Shown: positions 33,697-42,176 of the stretch, one piece after another
Position numbering within the stretch: position 1 is the first letter of the stretch
Layout: each line of letters begins with the position of its first letter
Notes under the pieces: generated by a model
The model's input: the letters and a program-made list of their open reading frames with translations, nothing else
What the model was told of the DNA's origin: nothing
Databases searched by the model: none
Assembly (NCBI RefSeq): GCF_037577855.1
Contig: NZ_JBAKFX010000033.1
Coordinates: 1 to 46,224, forward strand
Length of the DNA stretch: 46,224 bases
Source: Dethiothermospora halolimnae
Lineage (GTDB): Bacteria > Bacillota > Clostridia > Tissierellales > VENL01
Direction: 5' to 3'
Made by a program: the position numbers and the translations under genes

Positions 33697-34914
33697 TTGA
33701 ATAATAAAATCGTTGTAGTAGGAAATGGTATAGCTGGCATTACAGCAATAAAATCTATAAGAAAAATAGATACAGAAAGTGAGATTCATTTGTTTGGGGA
33801 TGAAAAATTCAATCCATACAATCGAGTGAGGCTATCAAAGGGATTATTAAACAAATTAGAAGAAGATAAGATCTTACTTCAAAAAAAGGATTGGTATCAG
33901 GTTAATAAGATAAAGCTATATAAAGACACTAAGGTAATATGTATTGATACAGCTAAAAAAGAAATAACTCTATCTAATAACTCTAAAATGAGTTATACAA
34001 AATTATTATTAGCAAATGGAGCTAGTAATATAGAACCACCGATTTCCGGTATAGATAAATTAGGAGTATTAACACTTAGAACTTTAGAAGATGCATGGAA
34101 TATAATAGACGGTTTAAAGTCAAAGAAAAAAGTTCTAAACATAGGAGGTGGAATTCAAGGGTTAGAAACAGCATGGATTCTTTCTCAAATGGGCAAAAAA
34201 GTAGTTTTAGCTGAACTGTTACCTAGAATTATGCCGAAGCAGCTTGATGAAAAAGCATCTAAAATATTAAAAAGAGCAGTGGAAAACAAAGGTATTGAAG
34301 TTATGATTGGTACAAGAATAACTGAAATATATGGAGACGGTGAGGTAGAAGGATTTAAAACTGCAAATGGAGATTCTATTAGTTGTGATATGGTTACTTA
34401 TTCCATAGGAATAAAACCGAATATAGAATTGTTGAAGGGTAGTGGGATAGATACTGATAAAGGAATAATTGTAAATAAAAGAATGGAAACAAATATTAAA
34501 GATATTTATGCAGCTGGAGATGTTGCAGAGTTAAATAATCAGATTTATGGATTATGGAACATATCAATTGGACATGGGAAGGTAGCGGGTTTAAATATAG
34601 TAGGTGAAGAAAGTATATATGAACACATCGTTCCTGTAACAACTTTAAATGCCTTTAATATATCTTTATTTTCCATGGGTGTTGTTAATGAAAAGGAAGC
34701 AACAAATATAGTATTAGAAGATAGAGCAGAAGAAAATGTGTACAACAAAGTATTTATAAAAGATAACAGGGTGATTGGTGCAATAGTAATTGGTAATATA
34801 AGATATTCTCCTATCCTTAAGATAGCAATTGAAAAAGATATAAATTTGAGTGGTGTAGACTATGAAAATGTATCATTTGATGAACTCCTTGAAATAATAA
34901 AAGAGAGAAAATAA
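33697..34914 (+). CDS. FAD-dependent pyridine-nucleotide oxidoreductase, NADH:rubredoxin reductase type
   Basis: A 405-residue protein: FAD-binding VVVGNGIAGITAIKSI at the N-terminus, YTKLLLANGA, NAD-binding NIGGGIQGLETAWILSQMGK, and the second FAD motif IYAAGDVAE. Its size and order match NADH:rubredoxin reductases and the N-terminal part of NirB. No C-terminal redox domain is present. It probably passes electrons from NAD(P)H to rubredoxin or the following Hcp. The start is TTG after AAGGAGTGAGAAGTA. It is first in an operon with a DUF1450-like gene and hcp. Confidence 0.87.
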   Translation: MNNKIVVVGNGIAGITAIKSIRKIDTESEIHLFGDEKFNPYNRVRLSKGLLNKLEEDKILLQKKDWYQVNKIKLYKDTKVICIDTAKKEITLSNNSKMSYTKLLLANGASNIEPPISGIDKLGVLTLRTLEDAWNIIDGLKSKKKVLNIGGGIQGLETAWILSQMGKKVVLAELLPRIMPKQLDEKASKILKRAVENKGIEVMIGTRITEIYGDGEVEGFKTANGDSISCDMVTYSIGIKPNIELLKGSGIDTDKGIIVNKRMETNIKDIYAAGDVAELNNQIYGLWNISIGHGKVAGLNIVGEESIYEHIVPVTTLNAFNISLFSMGVVNEKEATNIVLEDRAEENVYNKVFIKDNRVIGAIVIGNIRYSPILKIAIEKDINLSGVDYENVSFDELLEIIKERK

Positions 34915-34936
34915 GTAAATAAGGAGTGGTTCAATA

Positions 34937-35149
34937 ATGGTAGAAATTAAATTTTGTGAAAATAATTATGCTCAAGGAGCAGAAGAAGTTACAAAAAAAT
35001 TAGAGAAAGATGGCATAGACTTTGAAGTAGAACCTTGTTTAGGATATTGTGGAGATTGTGCAATGGGACCATTTGCTTTAGTCGATGATGAACTTATGCA
35101 AGCAGATACATCGGATGAACTATACGATAAAATTAAAAATTCTATTTAA
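34937..35149 (+). CDS. DUF1450-like small cysteine protein
   Basis: A 70-residue protein: VEIKFCENNYAQG, then VEPCLGYCGDCAMGPFALVD. The CxxxCGxC cluster and size match DUF1450/YuzB-type thioredoxin-fold ferredoxin-like proteins, which may bind an Fe-S cluster or a metal. That it serves as an electron carrier between the flavoprotein and Hcp is inferred from its place between their genes (22 bp and 24 bp spacings). The ATG follows AAGGAGTGG. Confidence 0.78.
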   Translation: MVEIKFCENNYAQGAEEVTKKLEKDGIDFEVEPCLGYCGDCAMGPFALVDDELMQADTSDELYDKIKNSI

Positions 35150-35173
35150 AAAAACTAAAGAGGTGAATAATAA

Positions 35174-36829
35174 GTGGAAAATGCAATGTTTTGTTATCAG
35201 TGTGAACAAACAATGGGAGGAAAAGGATGCACTAAGCATGGAGTGTGTGGAAAAACACCAGAAATAGCCAATTTACAAGACTTACTGATATATCAATTAA
35301 AAGGTATATCATGTTATGCGAAACCTCTAATAGAAAAGGGAGAAACTATTGATAAGGAAATTGTAAAGTTTGTAGAAAATGGTTTATTTACTACATTAAC
35401 TAACGTAAATTTCGATGCAGAAGTTCATGTAGAATTATTGAAGGAATCACAAAAGATAAAACAGGCTTTAAGAAGTAAAGCACCTACAGGACAGTACCCT
35501 AAAGAGGCTACATACAACCTTAGTGATACTAAGGAGACGATGCTAAAGGATGCAGTGAAAGCTGGTATTATGTATGACCAAGATCTTGATCCAGATATTC
35601 GTTCCTTAAGATGGACGATAGTTTATGGGTTGAAAGGTATAAGTGCCTATGGACATCAAGCAAGATATATAAATTATCACAGTGACCAAGTAGATCACTT
35701 TTACTTTAGAGCATTAGAGGCTACTACAAATGATAAATTAACCATTGAAGATCTTATTCGAATGACTATGAGAACCGGAGAAATGAGTATAGAGGTAATG
35801 AGGATTTTAGATGAAGCAAACACTGAAGTCTATGAAAATCCATCTGCCCATAAAGTTAATGTAAATATTAAAAAAGGACCATTCATAGTAGTATCAGGAC
35901 ATGATTTAAGGGATTTAGAGCAAATTTTGGAGCAAACAGAAGGAAAAGGAATCAATGTTTATACACATGGAGAAATGTTACCATGTCATGGATACCCTAA
36001 GCTTAAGAAATATAAACATTTAGTAGGTAATTTTGGTTCAGCTTGGCAAAATCAGCAGAAAGAGTTTAATGATATACCTGGAGCTATTGTAATGACAACG
36101 AATTGTTTGATGAGACCAAGGGGATCTTACAAAGATAGAATATTTACCACTAACGTTGTGGGATGGGATGGTGTTGAGAATATCAAATTAAATGAAGATG
36201 GCACTAAGGATTTCAGTCCAGTTATAGATAAGGCATTACAATTAGGTGGATTTAAAGAAGATGAAGAAGAAAAGGAAATTTTAGTAGGATTTGGACACAA
36301 TGAAACCCTATCCCATGCTGAAACCATAGTAAATGCAGTGAAAAATGGAGACATTAAACACTTCTTTGTAATTGGAGGGTGTGATGGTGCAAAACCAGGA
36401 AGAAATTACTATACTGAATTTGCTCAAAAAGTTCCACAAGATTGTGTCATTTTAACGTTGGCTTGTGGTAAGTACAGATTTAATAAGTTAGAATTTGGAA
36501 CAGTGGCAGGACTACCGAGATTATTAGATGTAGGACAGTGTAACGATGTATATTCAGCAGTAAAAATTGCATCAACCCTTGCAGATGCATTTGATACAGA
36601 TGTAAATTCTCTCCCCCTTACTATAGTACTGTCTTGGTATGAGCAAAAAGCAGTAGCCGATTTACTAGCATTATTATCTATTGGTATAAATGGAATGTAC
36701 TTAGGACCAAGTCTACCTGCTTTTATATCTCCTAATGTATTGCAATACTTGGTGGATACTTTTAGTTTGACACCAATAAGTGACCCAGAAACTGATTTAA
36801 AAAATTCACTTCAGCAACATTATCAATAA
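35174..36829 (+). CDS. hcp: Hybrid-cluster protein (hydroxylamine reductase)
   Basis: A 551-residue protein. Cysteines 7, 10, 19 and 25 form CX2CX8CX5C (CYQCEQTMGGKGC), the 4Fe-4S site of the class found in strict anaerobes. Further motifs are GLKGISAYGHQA, THGEMLPCHGYP, GNFGSAWQNQ, TTNCLMRP, VIGGCDGAKPGRNYYTEF and LACGKYRFN, which hold the hybrid cluster. It reduces NO or hydroxylamine and is a nitrosative-stress protein. The start is GTG behind AAAGAGGTGAATAATAA, as an ATG alternative is not well placed. It is third in the operon with the flavoprotein and DUF1450-like genes. Confidence 0.95.
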   Translation: MENAMFCYQCEQTMGGKGCTKHGVCGKTPEIANLQDLLIYQLKGISCYAKPLIEKGETIDKEIVKFVENGLFTTLTNVNFDAEVHVELLKESQKIKQALRSKAPTGQYPKEATYNLSDTKETMLKDAVKAGIMYDQDLDPDIRSLRWTIVYGLKGISAYGHQARYINYHSDQVDHFYFRALEATTNDKLTIEDLIRMTMRTGEMSIEVMRILDEANTEVYENPSAHKVNVNIKKGPFIVVSGHDLRDLEQILEQTEGKGINVYTHGEMLPCHGYPKLKKYKHLVGNFGSAWQNQQKEFNDIPGAIVMTTNCLMRPRGSYKDRIFTTNVVGWDGVENIKLNEDGTKDFSPVIDKALQLGGFKEDEEEKEILVGFGHNETLSHAETIVNAVKNGDIKHFFVIGGCDGAKPGRNYYTEFAQKVPQDCVILTLACGKYRFNKLEFGTVAGLPRLLDVGQCNDVYSAVKIASTLADAFDTDVNSLPLTIVLSWYEQKAVADLLALLSIGINGMYLGPSLPAFISPNVLQYLVDTFSLTPISDPETDLKNSLQQHYQ

Positions 36830-36877
36830 TACAGATTTATTAGATAAAATGTTTATGGATAAATGTAAAAATTTTTT

Positions 36878-36905
36878 AACCTCCTTTAATCTTAGGGGGT
36901 TTTAT
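36878..36905 (+). terminator. hcp operon terminator
   Basis: AACCTCCT, loop TTAATCTT, AGGGGGTT (one G-U), then TTATT. Confidence 0.75.
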
Positions 36906-37055
36906 TATTTGTTTCTAATATGGGTATAGTCTATAGAGAGAAAGTACTGAACATTGAAGGCATAAGAGATATAATATATACTTATAAGGATTTTATATTA
37001 TTTATGTAACTATTTAAGCTTCAAGTTTTTTATGAGTCAATAAAATATATAATAA

Positions 37056-37084
37056 TTGACAACAATAATGGGAAAATATATAAT
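37056..37084 (+). promoter_or_regulatory. Perfect consensus promoter in the hcp-nitroreductase spacer
   Basis: TTGACA (37056-37061), 17 bp, TATAAT (37079-37084). It gives an untranslated leader of about 220 nt for the nitroreductase gene at 37314, or drives a small RNA. The rest of the 36906-37313 spacer is extremely AT-rich. A short open stretch at 36919-37008 (MGIVYREKVLNIEGIRDI) is probably a relic. Confidence 0.7.
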
Positions 37085-37313
37085 GAAAACATATATTGAT
37101 TTAACAAAATTAAATTTATTTAAATTGATTGTAAAAGGTGAATATAAATAAATTTTTGTAATTTTACTGAAACTAAATGTAGTTTAATATATTGATTTAT
37201 TATTTAATTGATGATTAATGAATTTTTATTAATTATTCCAATTAAGAATAAGAGAGGAAGTTTTTATATTATAATCGAGTAAAATTAACAATTGTTTATT
37301 ATGGAAAGGAGAA

Positions 37314-38162
37314 ATGTCAGTGGATATTAATTTTTCAATAAGAGAAGCAGTAAAAAAACGATATAGTGTAAGAAATTATAAAGAGCAAGAGGTTGAACTA
37401 GATAAAAGGGAGGCAATTGAATCCTTTGTGAACTCTTTGGATAATCCTTTTGGCCCAAAAGTGAACTTTCACTATCTTGATAATGAAGAAATGAAAAATC
37501 AAAAAAAACTTGGAACTTACGGTGTAATTAAAGGGGCAACGCAATACATTGGAACAACTATAAAGTTAGAACCAGGGTCATTAGAAGCATTGGGATATGA
37601 ACTTGAAGCAGTTATTCTTTATTTAGCTAATCTTGGGCTTGGAACATGTTGGTTAGGTGGAACATTCAACCGCAAGGGGTTTGCTAAGGCAATGAATATA
37701 GGAGAAGATGAAATATTCCCAATTATTACCCCATATGGCTATGCTGCTAATAAGAAACATATGAAAGAGGTTGTAATGAGAAAAATGATTAAAGCAGATC
37801 ATCGTAAAGAATGGAATCAATTATTTTATAAAGATAATTTTCAGTTATCTCTTACAAAAGAAGAAGCGGGAGATCTAGAATTTCCATTAGAAATGATTAG
37901 GTTAGGACCATCAGCATCAAATAAACAACCCTGGAGAGTCTTACTAAAAAACAATGCCTGCCATTTCTATGAGTATAAAGAGCCAGGATACAGCGATAGA
38001 TTTCAATATGATATTCAGAGAGTAGATATGGGAATTGCTGCAGCCCACTTTGATTTTTCGGTTAAAGAAAAGGGAATCAATGGCTATTTTCTTACAACAT
38101 GTGAACCAGAAGTGAAATTACCAGACCATATGGAATATGTTTTCTCTTGGATTAGAGAATAA
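37314..38162 (+). CDS. Nitroreductase family protein (TM1586-like)
   Basis: A 282-residue protein with two related halves typical of the TM1586 nitroreductase subfamily: SIREAVKKRYSVRNYKEQE at the start, LEAVILYLANLGLGTCWLGG (FMN-site helix), then MIRLGPSASNKQPWRVLLKN and VDMGIAAAHFDFSVKEKGI. It is an FMN-binding NAD(P)H oxidoreductase with unknown acceptor. The ATG follows GGAAAGGAGAA, with a GTG two codons later. It lies directly upstream of the OhrR-like regulator and may be under its control. Confidence 0.85.
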   Translation: MSVDINFSIREAVKKRYSVRNYKEQEVELDKREAIESFVNSLDNPFGPKVNFHYLDNEEMKNQKKLGTYGVIKGATQYIGTTIKLEPGSLEALGYELEAVILYLANLGLGTCWLGGTFNRKGFAKAMNIGEDEIFPIITPYGYAANKKHMKEVVMRKMIKADHRKEWNQLFYKDNFQLSLTKEEAGDLEFPLEMIRLGPSASNKQPWRVLLKNNACHFYEYKEPGYSDRFQYDIQRVDMGIAAAHFDFSVKEKGINGYFLTTCEPEVKLPDHMEYVFSWIRE

Positions 38163-38214
38163 AATAACATAATCAGTTAAATTTATTTAAATGAAAACTA
38201 CGGAGAGGATAAAT

Positions 38215-38652
38215 ATGGATAAATACGATAAAATCAAATTAGAGAATCAAATATGTTTTCCGTTATATGCATTATCAAGGGAGATAATCAAGCTATATAA
38301 GCCTATACTGAAAAAATACAATCTAACATATACTCAATATGTAACTATGCTAGTGATTTGGGAAGTAGAGAAAATAGACTTTAAAGAATTGGGAAAAAGG
38401 TTACATTTAGATTCAGGGACCCTTACACCAGTAATTAACAAACTAGTGTCTATGGGGTTAGTTATTAAATATAGAAATGAAAAAGATGATAGACTGGTTA
38501 CTATAGAATTAGCAGAAAAAGGGAAATTGTTAAAAGAGGATATACTTGAAGTACCAGAACAGATATTTTGTACTTTTGATGGAGATGCAGAAGATGTTAT
38601 GATGCTAAAAAAATATTTAGACAAATTTTTAGATTTATTAAATAGTAAGTAA
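38215..38652 (+). CDS. MarR-family regulator, OhrR-like peroxide sensor
   Basis: A 145-residue protein. LENQICFPLYALSREIIKLY contains Cys14 at the position of the reactive Cys of OhrR. The DNA-binding part is LHLDSGTLTPVINKLVSMGL with the wing RNEKDDRLVTIELAEKG. OhrR represses organic-hydroperoxide resistance genes and releases DNA when this Cys is oxidised. No ohr gene is nearby, so the nitroreductase upstream is the likely partner. The ATG is behind GGAGAGGATAAAT. The earlier in-frame ATG at 38191 lacks a ribosome site. Confidence 0.86.
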   Translation: MDKYDKIKLENQICFPLYALSREIIKLYKPILKKYNLTYTQYVTMLVIWEVEKIDFKELGKRLHLDSGTLTPVINKLVSMGLVIKYRNEKDDRLVTIELAEKGKLLKEDILEVPEQIFCTFDGDAEDVMMLKKYLDKFLDLLNSK

Positions 38653-38686
38653 TGTTGGATTCTACTGGATTACTATAATAGATTTT

Positions 38687-38713
38687 TCCCCTTAGATTTG
38701 AGGGGATTGTTTT
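38687..38713 (+). terminator. Terminator after the OhrR-like gene
   Basis: TCCCCT, loop TAGATTTG, AGGGGA, then TTGTTTTAT. Confidence 0.75.
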
Positions 38714-38853
38714 ATATTAAGTAAGGGTTAGAAAGCTAAATTTCTATAGATATTAGCTTTTTGGCCCTTAATTTATTTGGGTAAGATATCTTGTATGATT
38801 TTTTTGAATAATTCTATTGCATTTATTAAAATTTTATGGTAGTATATTCTTAG

Positions 38854-38870
38854 GTCGTACTTAGTACGAC
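38854..38870. promoter_or_regulatory. Palindromic operator candidate upstream of the Fur/PerR gene
   Basis: GTCGTAC, TTA, GTACGAC: a perfect 17-bp palindrome 55 bp before the start codon, next to a TATAAT-like element (38887-38892). It probably serves autoregulation. It is not the classical PerR box (TTATAAT-N-ATTATAA). Confidence 0.55.
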
Positions 38871-38924
38871 TTAATAATTGGTTGCTTATAATACTAAGTA
38901 TATATTCTGGAAAGAAGGATACAT

Positions 38925-39347
38925 ATGAGAAATGCAGTGGAGAAGTTTACTTTAGAATTAAATAAAAGAGGCTTAAGACCTTCTCATCAAAGGATCAAGA
39001 TACTTGAGTATCTTACTAACAATCCCTGTCATCCAACTGCAGAGAAAATATTATCTGAGATGAAAAAAGAGTTGCCAACTCTATCTAAATCTACAGTTTA
39101 TAAAACCCTAAATGCTTTTGTAGAGGCACAAATGCTCAGGGAAATAACAATTGAAAATAATGAAGTAAGATATGAGTATAATTTAATAGATCATGGACAT
39201 TTTAAATGTGAAAAATGTGGTCTAGTATATGATTTTAAAATTGACTTTGATATTTTACAGTTTGAAGAACTTAAGGGTTTTAAAATTAATGATAAAAATA
39301 TCTATTTTAAAGGTGTTTGTAAAAACTGCTTAACAAAAGATATATAA
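38925..39347 (+). CDS. perR: Fur-family repressor, PerR type
   Basis: A 140-residue protein: N-terminal winged helix (GLRPSHQRIKILEYLTNNPC, LSKSTVYKTLNAFVEAQML), then the metal-binding half DHGHFKCEKCGLVYDF and CKNC. Two CxxC pairs make the structural zinc site. The HGH and the following Asp are the regulatory-metal ligands seen in PerR. It controls peroxide-stress genes, plausibly including the reverse rubrerythrin gene 60 bp downstream. The start ATG is behind GGAAAGAAGGATAC. The PerR rather than Fur call rests on context and the rubrerythrin neighbour. Confidence 0.86.
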   Translation: MRNAVEKFTLELNKRGLRPSHQRIKILEYLTNNPCHPTAEKILSEMKKELPTLSKSTVYKTLNAFVEAQMLREITIENNEVRYEYNLIDHGHFKCEKCGLVYDFKIDFDILQFEELKGFKINDKNIYFKGVCKNCLTKDI

Positions 39348-39408
39348 AGTTTAATTCTTAAGCAGCTATTATATATAATAAAAATTACTATACAAAGGGG
39401 AGAATATT

Positions 39409-39951
39409 ATGAAAAAATTTGTCTGTTCAATATGTGGTTATGTTCATGAAGGAGAAAATGCACCGGAAAAATGTCCTCAGTGTAATGCACCAGCATCAAA
39501 ATTCACAGAACAAGGTGATGATATGTCTTGGGCTGCGGAGCATGTTGTGGGAGTAGCAGAAGGTGTCAGTGAAGATATTATTGAAGATCTAAGAGCGAAC
39601 TTTTCAGGAGAATGTACTGAGGTAGGAATGTATCTTGCTATGGCAAGGGTAGCCCATAGAGAAGGATATCCTGAGGTTGGTATGTATTATGAAAAAGCAG
39701 CTTATGAAGAAGCAGAACATGCTGCCAAGTTTGCAGAATTACTTGGTGAAGTCGTTACAAATTCAACAAAGAAAAACCTAGAGATGCGTGTAGAAGCAGA
39801 AAATGGCGCAACAGCAGGCAAGACTGATCTTGCAAAGAGAGCAAAAGCTGCCAATCTAGATGCAATACATGATACTGTTCATGAGATGGCAAGAGATGAA
39901 GCTAGACACGGAAAGGCATTTGAAGGACTATTAAGACGTTATTTCAAGTAA
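39409..39951 (+). CDS. Reverse rubrerythrin (NADH peroxidase component)
   Basis: A 180-residue protein with the rubredoxin domain at the N-terminus (FVCSICGYVHEGENAPEKC, CPQCNAP) and the ferritin-like di-iron domain after it (EYTEVGMYLAMARVAHREGY-type helix, YEEAEHAAKFAELLGE, HDTVHEMARDEARHGKAFEG). This order is opposite to classical rubrerythrin and typical of clostridial reverse rubrerythrins, which reduce H2O2 and O2 with electrons from NADH via a rubredoxin reductase. The flavoprotein at 33.7 kb may supply electrons. The ATG follows AAAGGGGAGAATATT. It lies downstream of perR. Confidence 0.94.
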   Translation: MKKFVCSICGYVHEGENAPEKCPQCNAPASKFTEQGDDMSWAAEHVVGVAEGVSEDIIEDLRANFSGECTEVGMYLAMARVAHREGYPEVGMYYEKAAYEEAEHAAKFAELLGEVVTNSTKKNLEMRVEAENGATAGKTDLAKRAKAANLDAIHDTVHEMARDEARHGKAFEGLLRRYFK

Positions 39952-40020
39952 AATAAGAACTTATATTTACATAAGAGTTAACTTCAGAGGGTTGACAAAG
40001 TCTAAAAATAAATATATGAA

Positions 40021-40061
40021 AAAAAGGAAATCCAAAATGCAAAAAGGATTTCCTTTTTTTT
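40021..40061 (+). terminator. Reverse rubrerythrin terminator
   Basis: AAAAAGGAAATCC, 12-base loop, GGATTTCCTTTTT, then TTT. Strong and U-rich. Confidence 0.9.
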
Positions 40062-40185
40062 ACGTGGAATATGTAATATAGAATGATTTATTTGGTATTT
40101 GGTTATGTAAACTGGTACAATAATATAGAATGAACATTTTATGAAAAGCATATCAGCAAGATATTGAAGAGGGTTTTTGAAAGTA

Positions 40186-40213
40186 TTGACGATAATTTAG
40201 TAAATGTTATAGT
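40186..40213 (+). promoter_or_regulatory. Promoter of the DUF362/ferredoxin gene
   Basis: TTGACG (40186-40191), 16 bp, TATAGT (40208-40213), giving a short leader before the TTG start at 40250. Confidence 0.55.
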
Positions 40214-40249
40214 GTAGGTAGAAAAAAATTATAAAAGAGGGTGTTTAAC

Positions 40250-41278
40250 TTGAGTAAAGTATATTTTATTAAAAATTCAGAAGCTAATTATGATCAGCTT
40301 GGAAAAGATGCTTCAGAACTTTTGAAAAGAGTAGTATCAGAAACAGGGCATAAGTTTGAAAAAGAGGTGCCTATAAAGATCCATTTTGGTGAAAGAGGAA
40401 ATAAAACCTTCATTCCCGCAAAATGTTATGATGGGATTATAAATTATTTAAAAGAAGAGGATGTATCTCCCTCTTATATTGAAACTAATGTATTGTATAG
40501 GGGATCAAGAACTACTACAAAGGATCATATTGAAACAGCTAAATCCCATGGTTTCACCCAGATTCCAATTGTAATAGCAGATGGAGAGATAGGCTTAGAA
40601 TATGATGAAGTAGAAATAAATAAAGATTTTTTCGATAAATGTAAAATAGGTAAGGGATATGGAAAATACCAACAATTTATTGTTACTAGTCATTTCAAAG
40701 GACATGTTGCAGCGGGATTTGGTGGGTCTATAAAACAGCTTGCCATGGGTTTTGCCTCCCGTAGTGGAAAGATGGAACAGCATACCGATATATCCCCTAC
40801 TGTAGAAGCTGAAAAATGTATTTCTTGTGGTATTTGTGTGGGCAAATGTGATTTTGATGCTATAGATATAGTAGATACAGCAGAAATCAATGATAGTAAA
40901 TGTACTGGTTGTGCTGGATGTATTGCAGTTTGTCCTGAAGGTGCAATTAGTAATTCATGGGTAGGATCTGATTTTTATGAGAAGATTTCAGAGTATGCCT
41001 ACGGGGCATCTAAAGATAAGGATATCATATATATTAGTTTTATTCATAATATAACTAAAGAATGTGACTGTGCTGGGATACCTATGAAACCGATTACAGA
41101 TAATATTGGTATTGTTGCTGGAAAAGATCCTGTAGCTTTGGATACAGCATGTCTAGATTTAGTTCAGAAAAATAGTGGGGAAAAACTTTTTGAAAAGGGT
41201 AGGAGATCTCTTCGTCATGGAGAAAAAATAGGATTAGGAACAATGGAGTATGAACTCATTGAAATAAATAAAATATAA
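40250..41278 (+). CDS. DUF362 protein with two 4Fe-4S ferredoxin motifs
   Basis: A 342-residue protein. The N-terminal and C-terminal parts form the DUF362 fold (KVYFIKNSEANYDQLGKDAS, KIHFGERGNKTFIPAKCYDG, SHFKGHVAAGFGGSIKQLAM, GKDPVALDTACLDLV). Inserted at about 185-245 is a 2x[4Fe-4S] ferredoxin (CISCGICVGKCDFDA and CTGCAGCIAVCPEGAI). Relatives are cytoplasmic Fe-S proteins of uncertain function in anaerobes. The start is TTG after AAAGAGGGTG. The partial copy at 31131 keeps the same TTG context, which supports this start over the GTG at 40241. Confidence 0.9.
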   Translation: MSKVYFIKNSEANYDQLGKDASELLKRVVSETGHKFEKEVPIKIHFGERGNKTFIPAKCYDGIINYLKEEDVSPSYIETNVLYRGSRTTTKDHIETAKSHGFTQIPIVIADGEIGLEYDEVEINKDFFDKCKIGKGYGKYQQFIVTSHFKGHVAAGFGGSIKQLAMGFASRSGKMEQHTDISPTVEAEKCISCGICVGKCDFDAIDIVDTAEINDSKCTGCAGCIAVCPEGAISNSWVGSDFYEKISEYAYGASKDKDIIYISFIHNITKECDCAGIPMKPITDNIGIVAGKDPVALDTACLDLVQKNSGEKLFEKGRRSLRHGEKIGLGTMEYELIEINKI

Positions 41279-41355
41279 AAGGAAGTTAAAATGAGTTTAT
41301 TTTTAAAAAAGAAAACTTCGATAATTTATATAAGTGTAAAGGGGGATAAGATAAT

Positions 41356-41784
41356 ATGTTAAAAGATGAAGCAAGAAAGTATATTGATTCTGAAATACAG
41401 TATGGAGATAAAAAAGATCTATATCACTATAATTGCGCAGAGATAATATTGAATGCTTGTAATGATTATTATAATTTAGAGCTAGACTCAAAGGCTTTAA
41501 AAATGATTATACCCTTTGGTGGAGGTTTAAATTCAGGAAAAAACTGTGGCATTTTGACAGGAGGAGTTGCAGCGATAGGTGTTATGTTTGCAGAGCATAA
41601 ACCCAGTTTAAATACTAAGATGAAAGAAATAACAAAAATGTGGGTTCAAGCCTTTGAAGAAGAATTTGGTAGTGCTGATTGTAAGGCTATAAAAGAAACG
41701 AAAAGGGATGAAGTTAAAGGATGTAAGCCTCTAATAATAAAAGGAGCAGAAATTTTAGAAAAAGTATTGGATGAATATAATTAA
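41356..41784 (+). CDS. C_GCAxxG_C_C family putative redox protein
   Basis: A 142-residue protein: HYNCAEIILNACNDYYNL, then FGGGLNSGKNCGILTGGVAA (C-G near the GGG and the GxL-TGG core), then ADCKAIKE and KGCKPLI. The spaced cysteines match the family model named C_GCAxxG_C_C, whose members are suspected redox-active proteins of anaerobes. The ATG is behind AAAGGGGGATAAGATA. It lies 77 bp after the DUF362 gene and is probably co-transcribed with it. A 15-bp-stem terminator follows. Confidence 0.85.
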   Translation: MLKDEARKYIDSEIQYGDKKDLYHYNCAEIILNACNDYYNLELDSKALKMIIPFGGGLNSGKNCGILTGGVAAIGVMFAEHKPSLNTKMKEITKMWVQAFEEEFGSADCKAIKETKRDEVKGCKPLIIKGAEILEKVLDEYN

Positions 41785-41890
41785 GTCCTACAAATAAATC
41801 TTCATGTTAAATACATAATAAAAAATGGAATAATTGAAACTTGTAAATATTAAAAAATTATATATAAAAATTAAATAAAAGTATAAAAAT

Positions 41891-41948
41891 AATAAATCCA
41901 GCAGAGTTGATACATATTTAAATTCTGCTGGATTTATTATTTTTATTT
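41891..41948. terminator. Strong terminator, possibly bidirectional
   Basis: AATAAATCCAGCAGA (41891-41905), 18-base loop, exact complement (41924-41938), then ATTTTTATTTA. The 41949-42176 remainder has no recognisable gene. Confidence 0.85.
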
Positions 41949-42176
41949 AGCTTTGTTAGTTTTAATTTTTAAGTCCTCAAGGGAATCATGGGAAGAAAAA
42001 AGTATCTTTCAATAAACTTTCTTTTATGAGAAGACATTTGTTTTATTATAGTTAATAAGGGTAGAAGATTAAATGTAGAAGAAAGTTGGGAATTTTAGTC
42101 ATTTTTTATTATTCAAAAATAAATTCTTTTAAATAGAAAATAAGAAAATATAATCTAAGATAAAAAGGAGAGTTTT

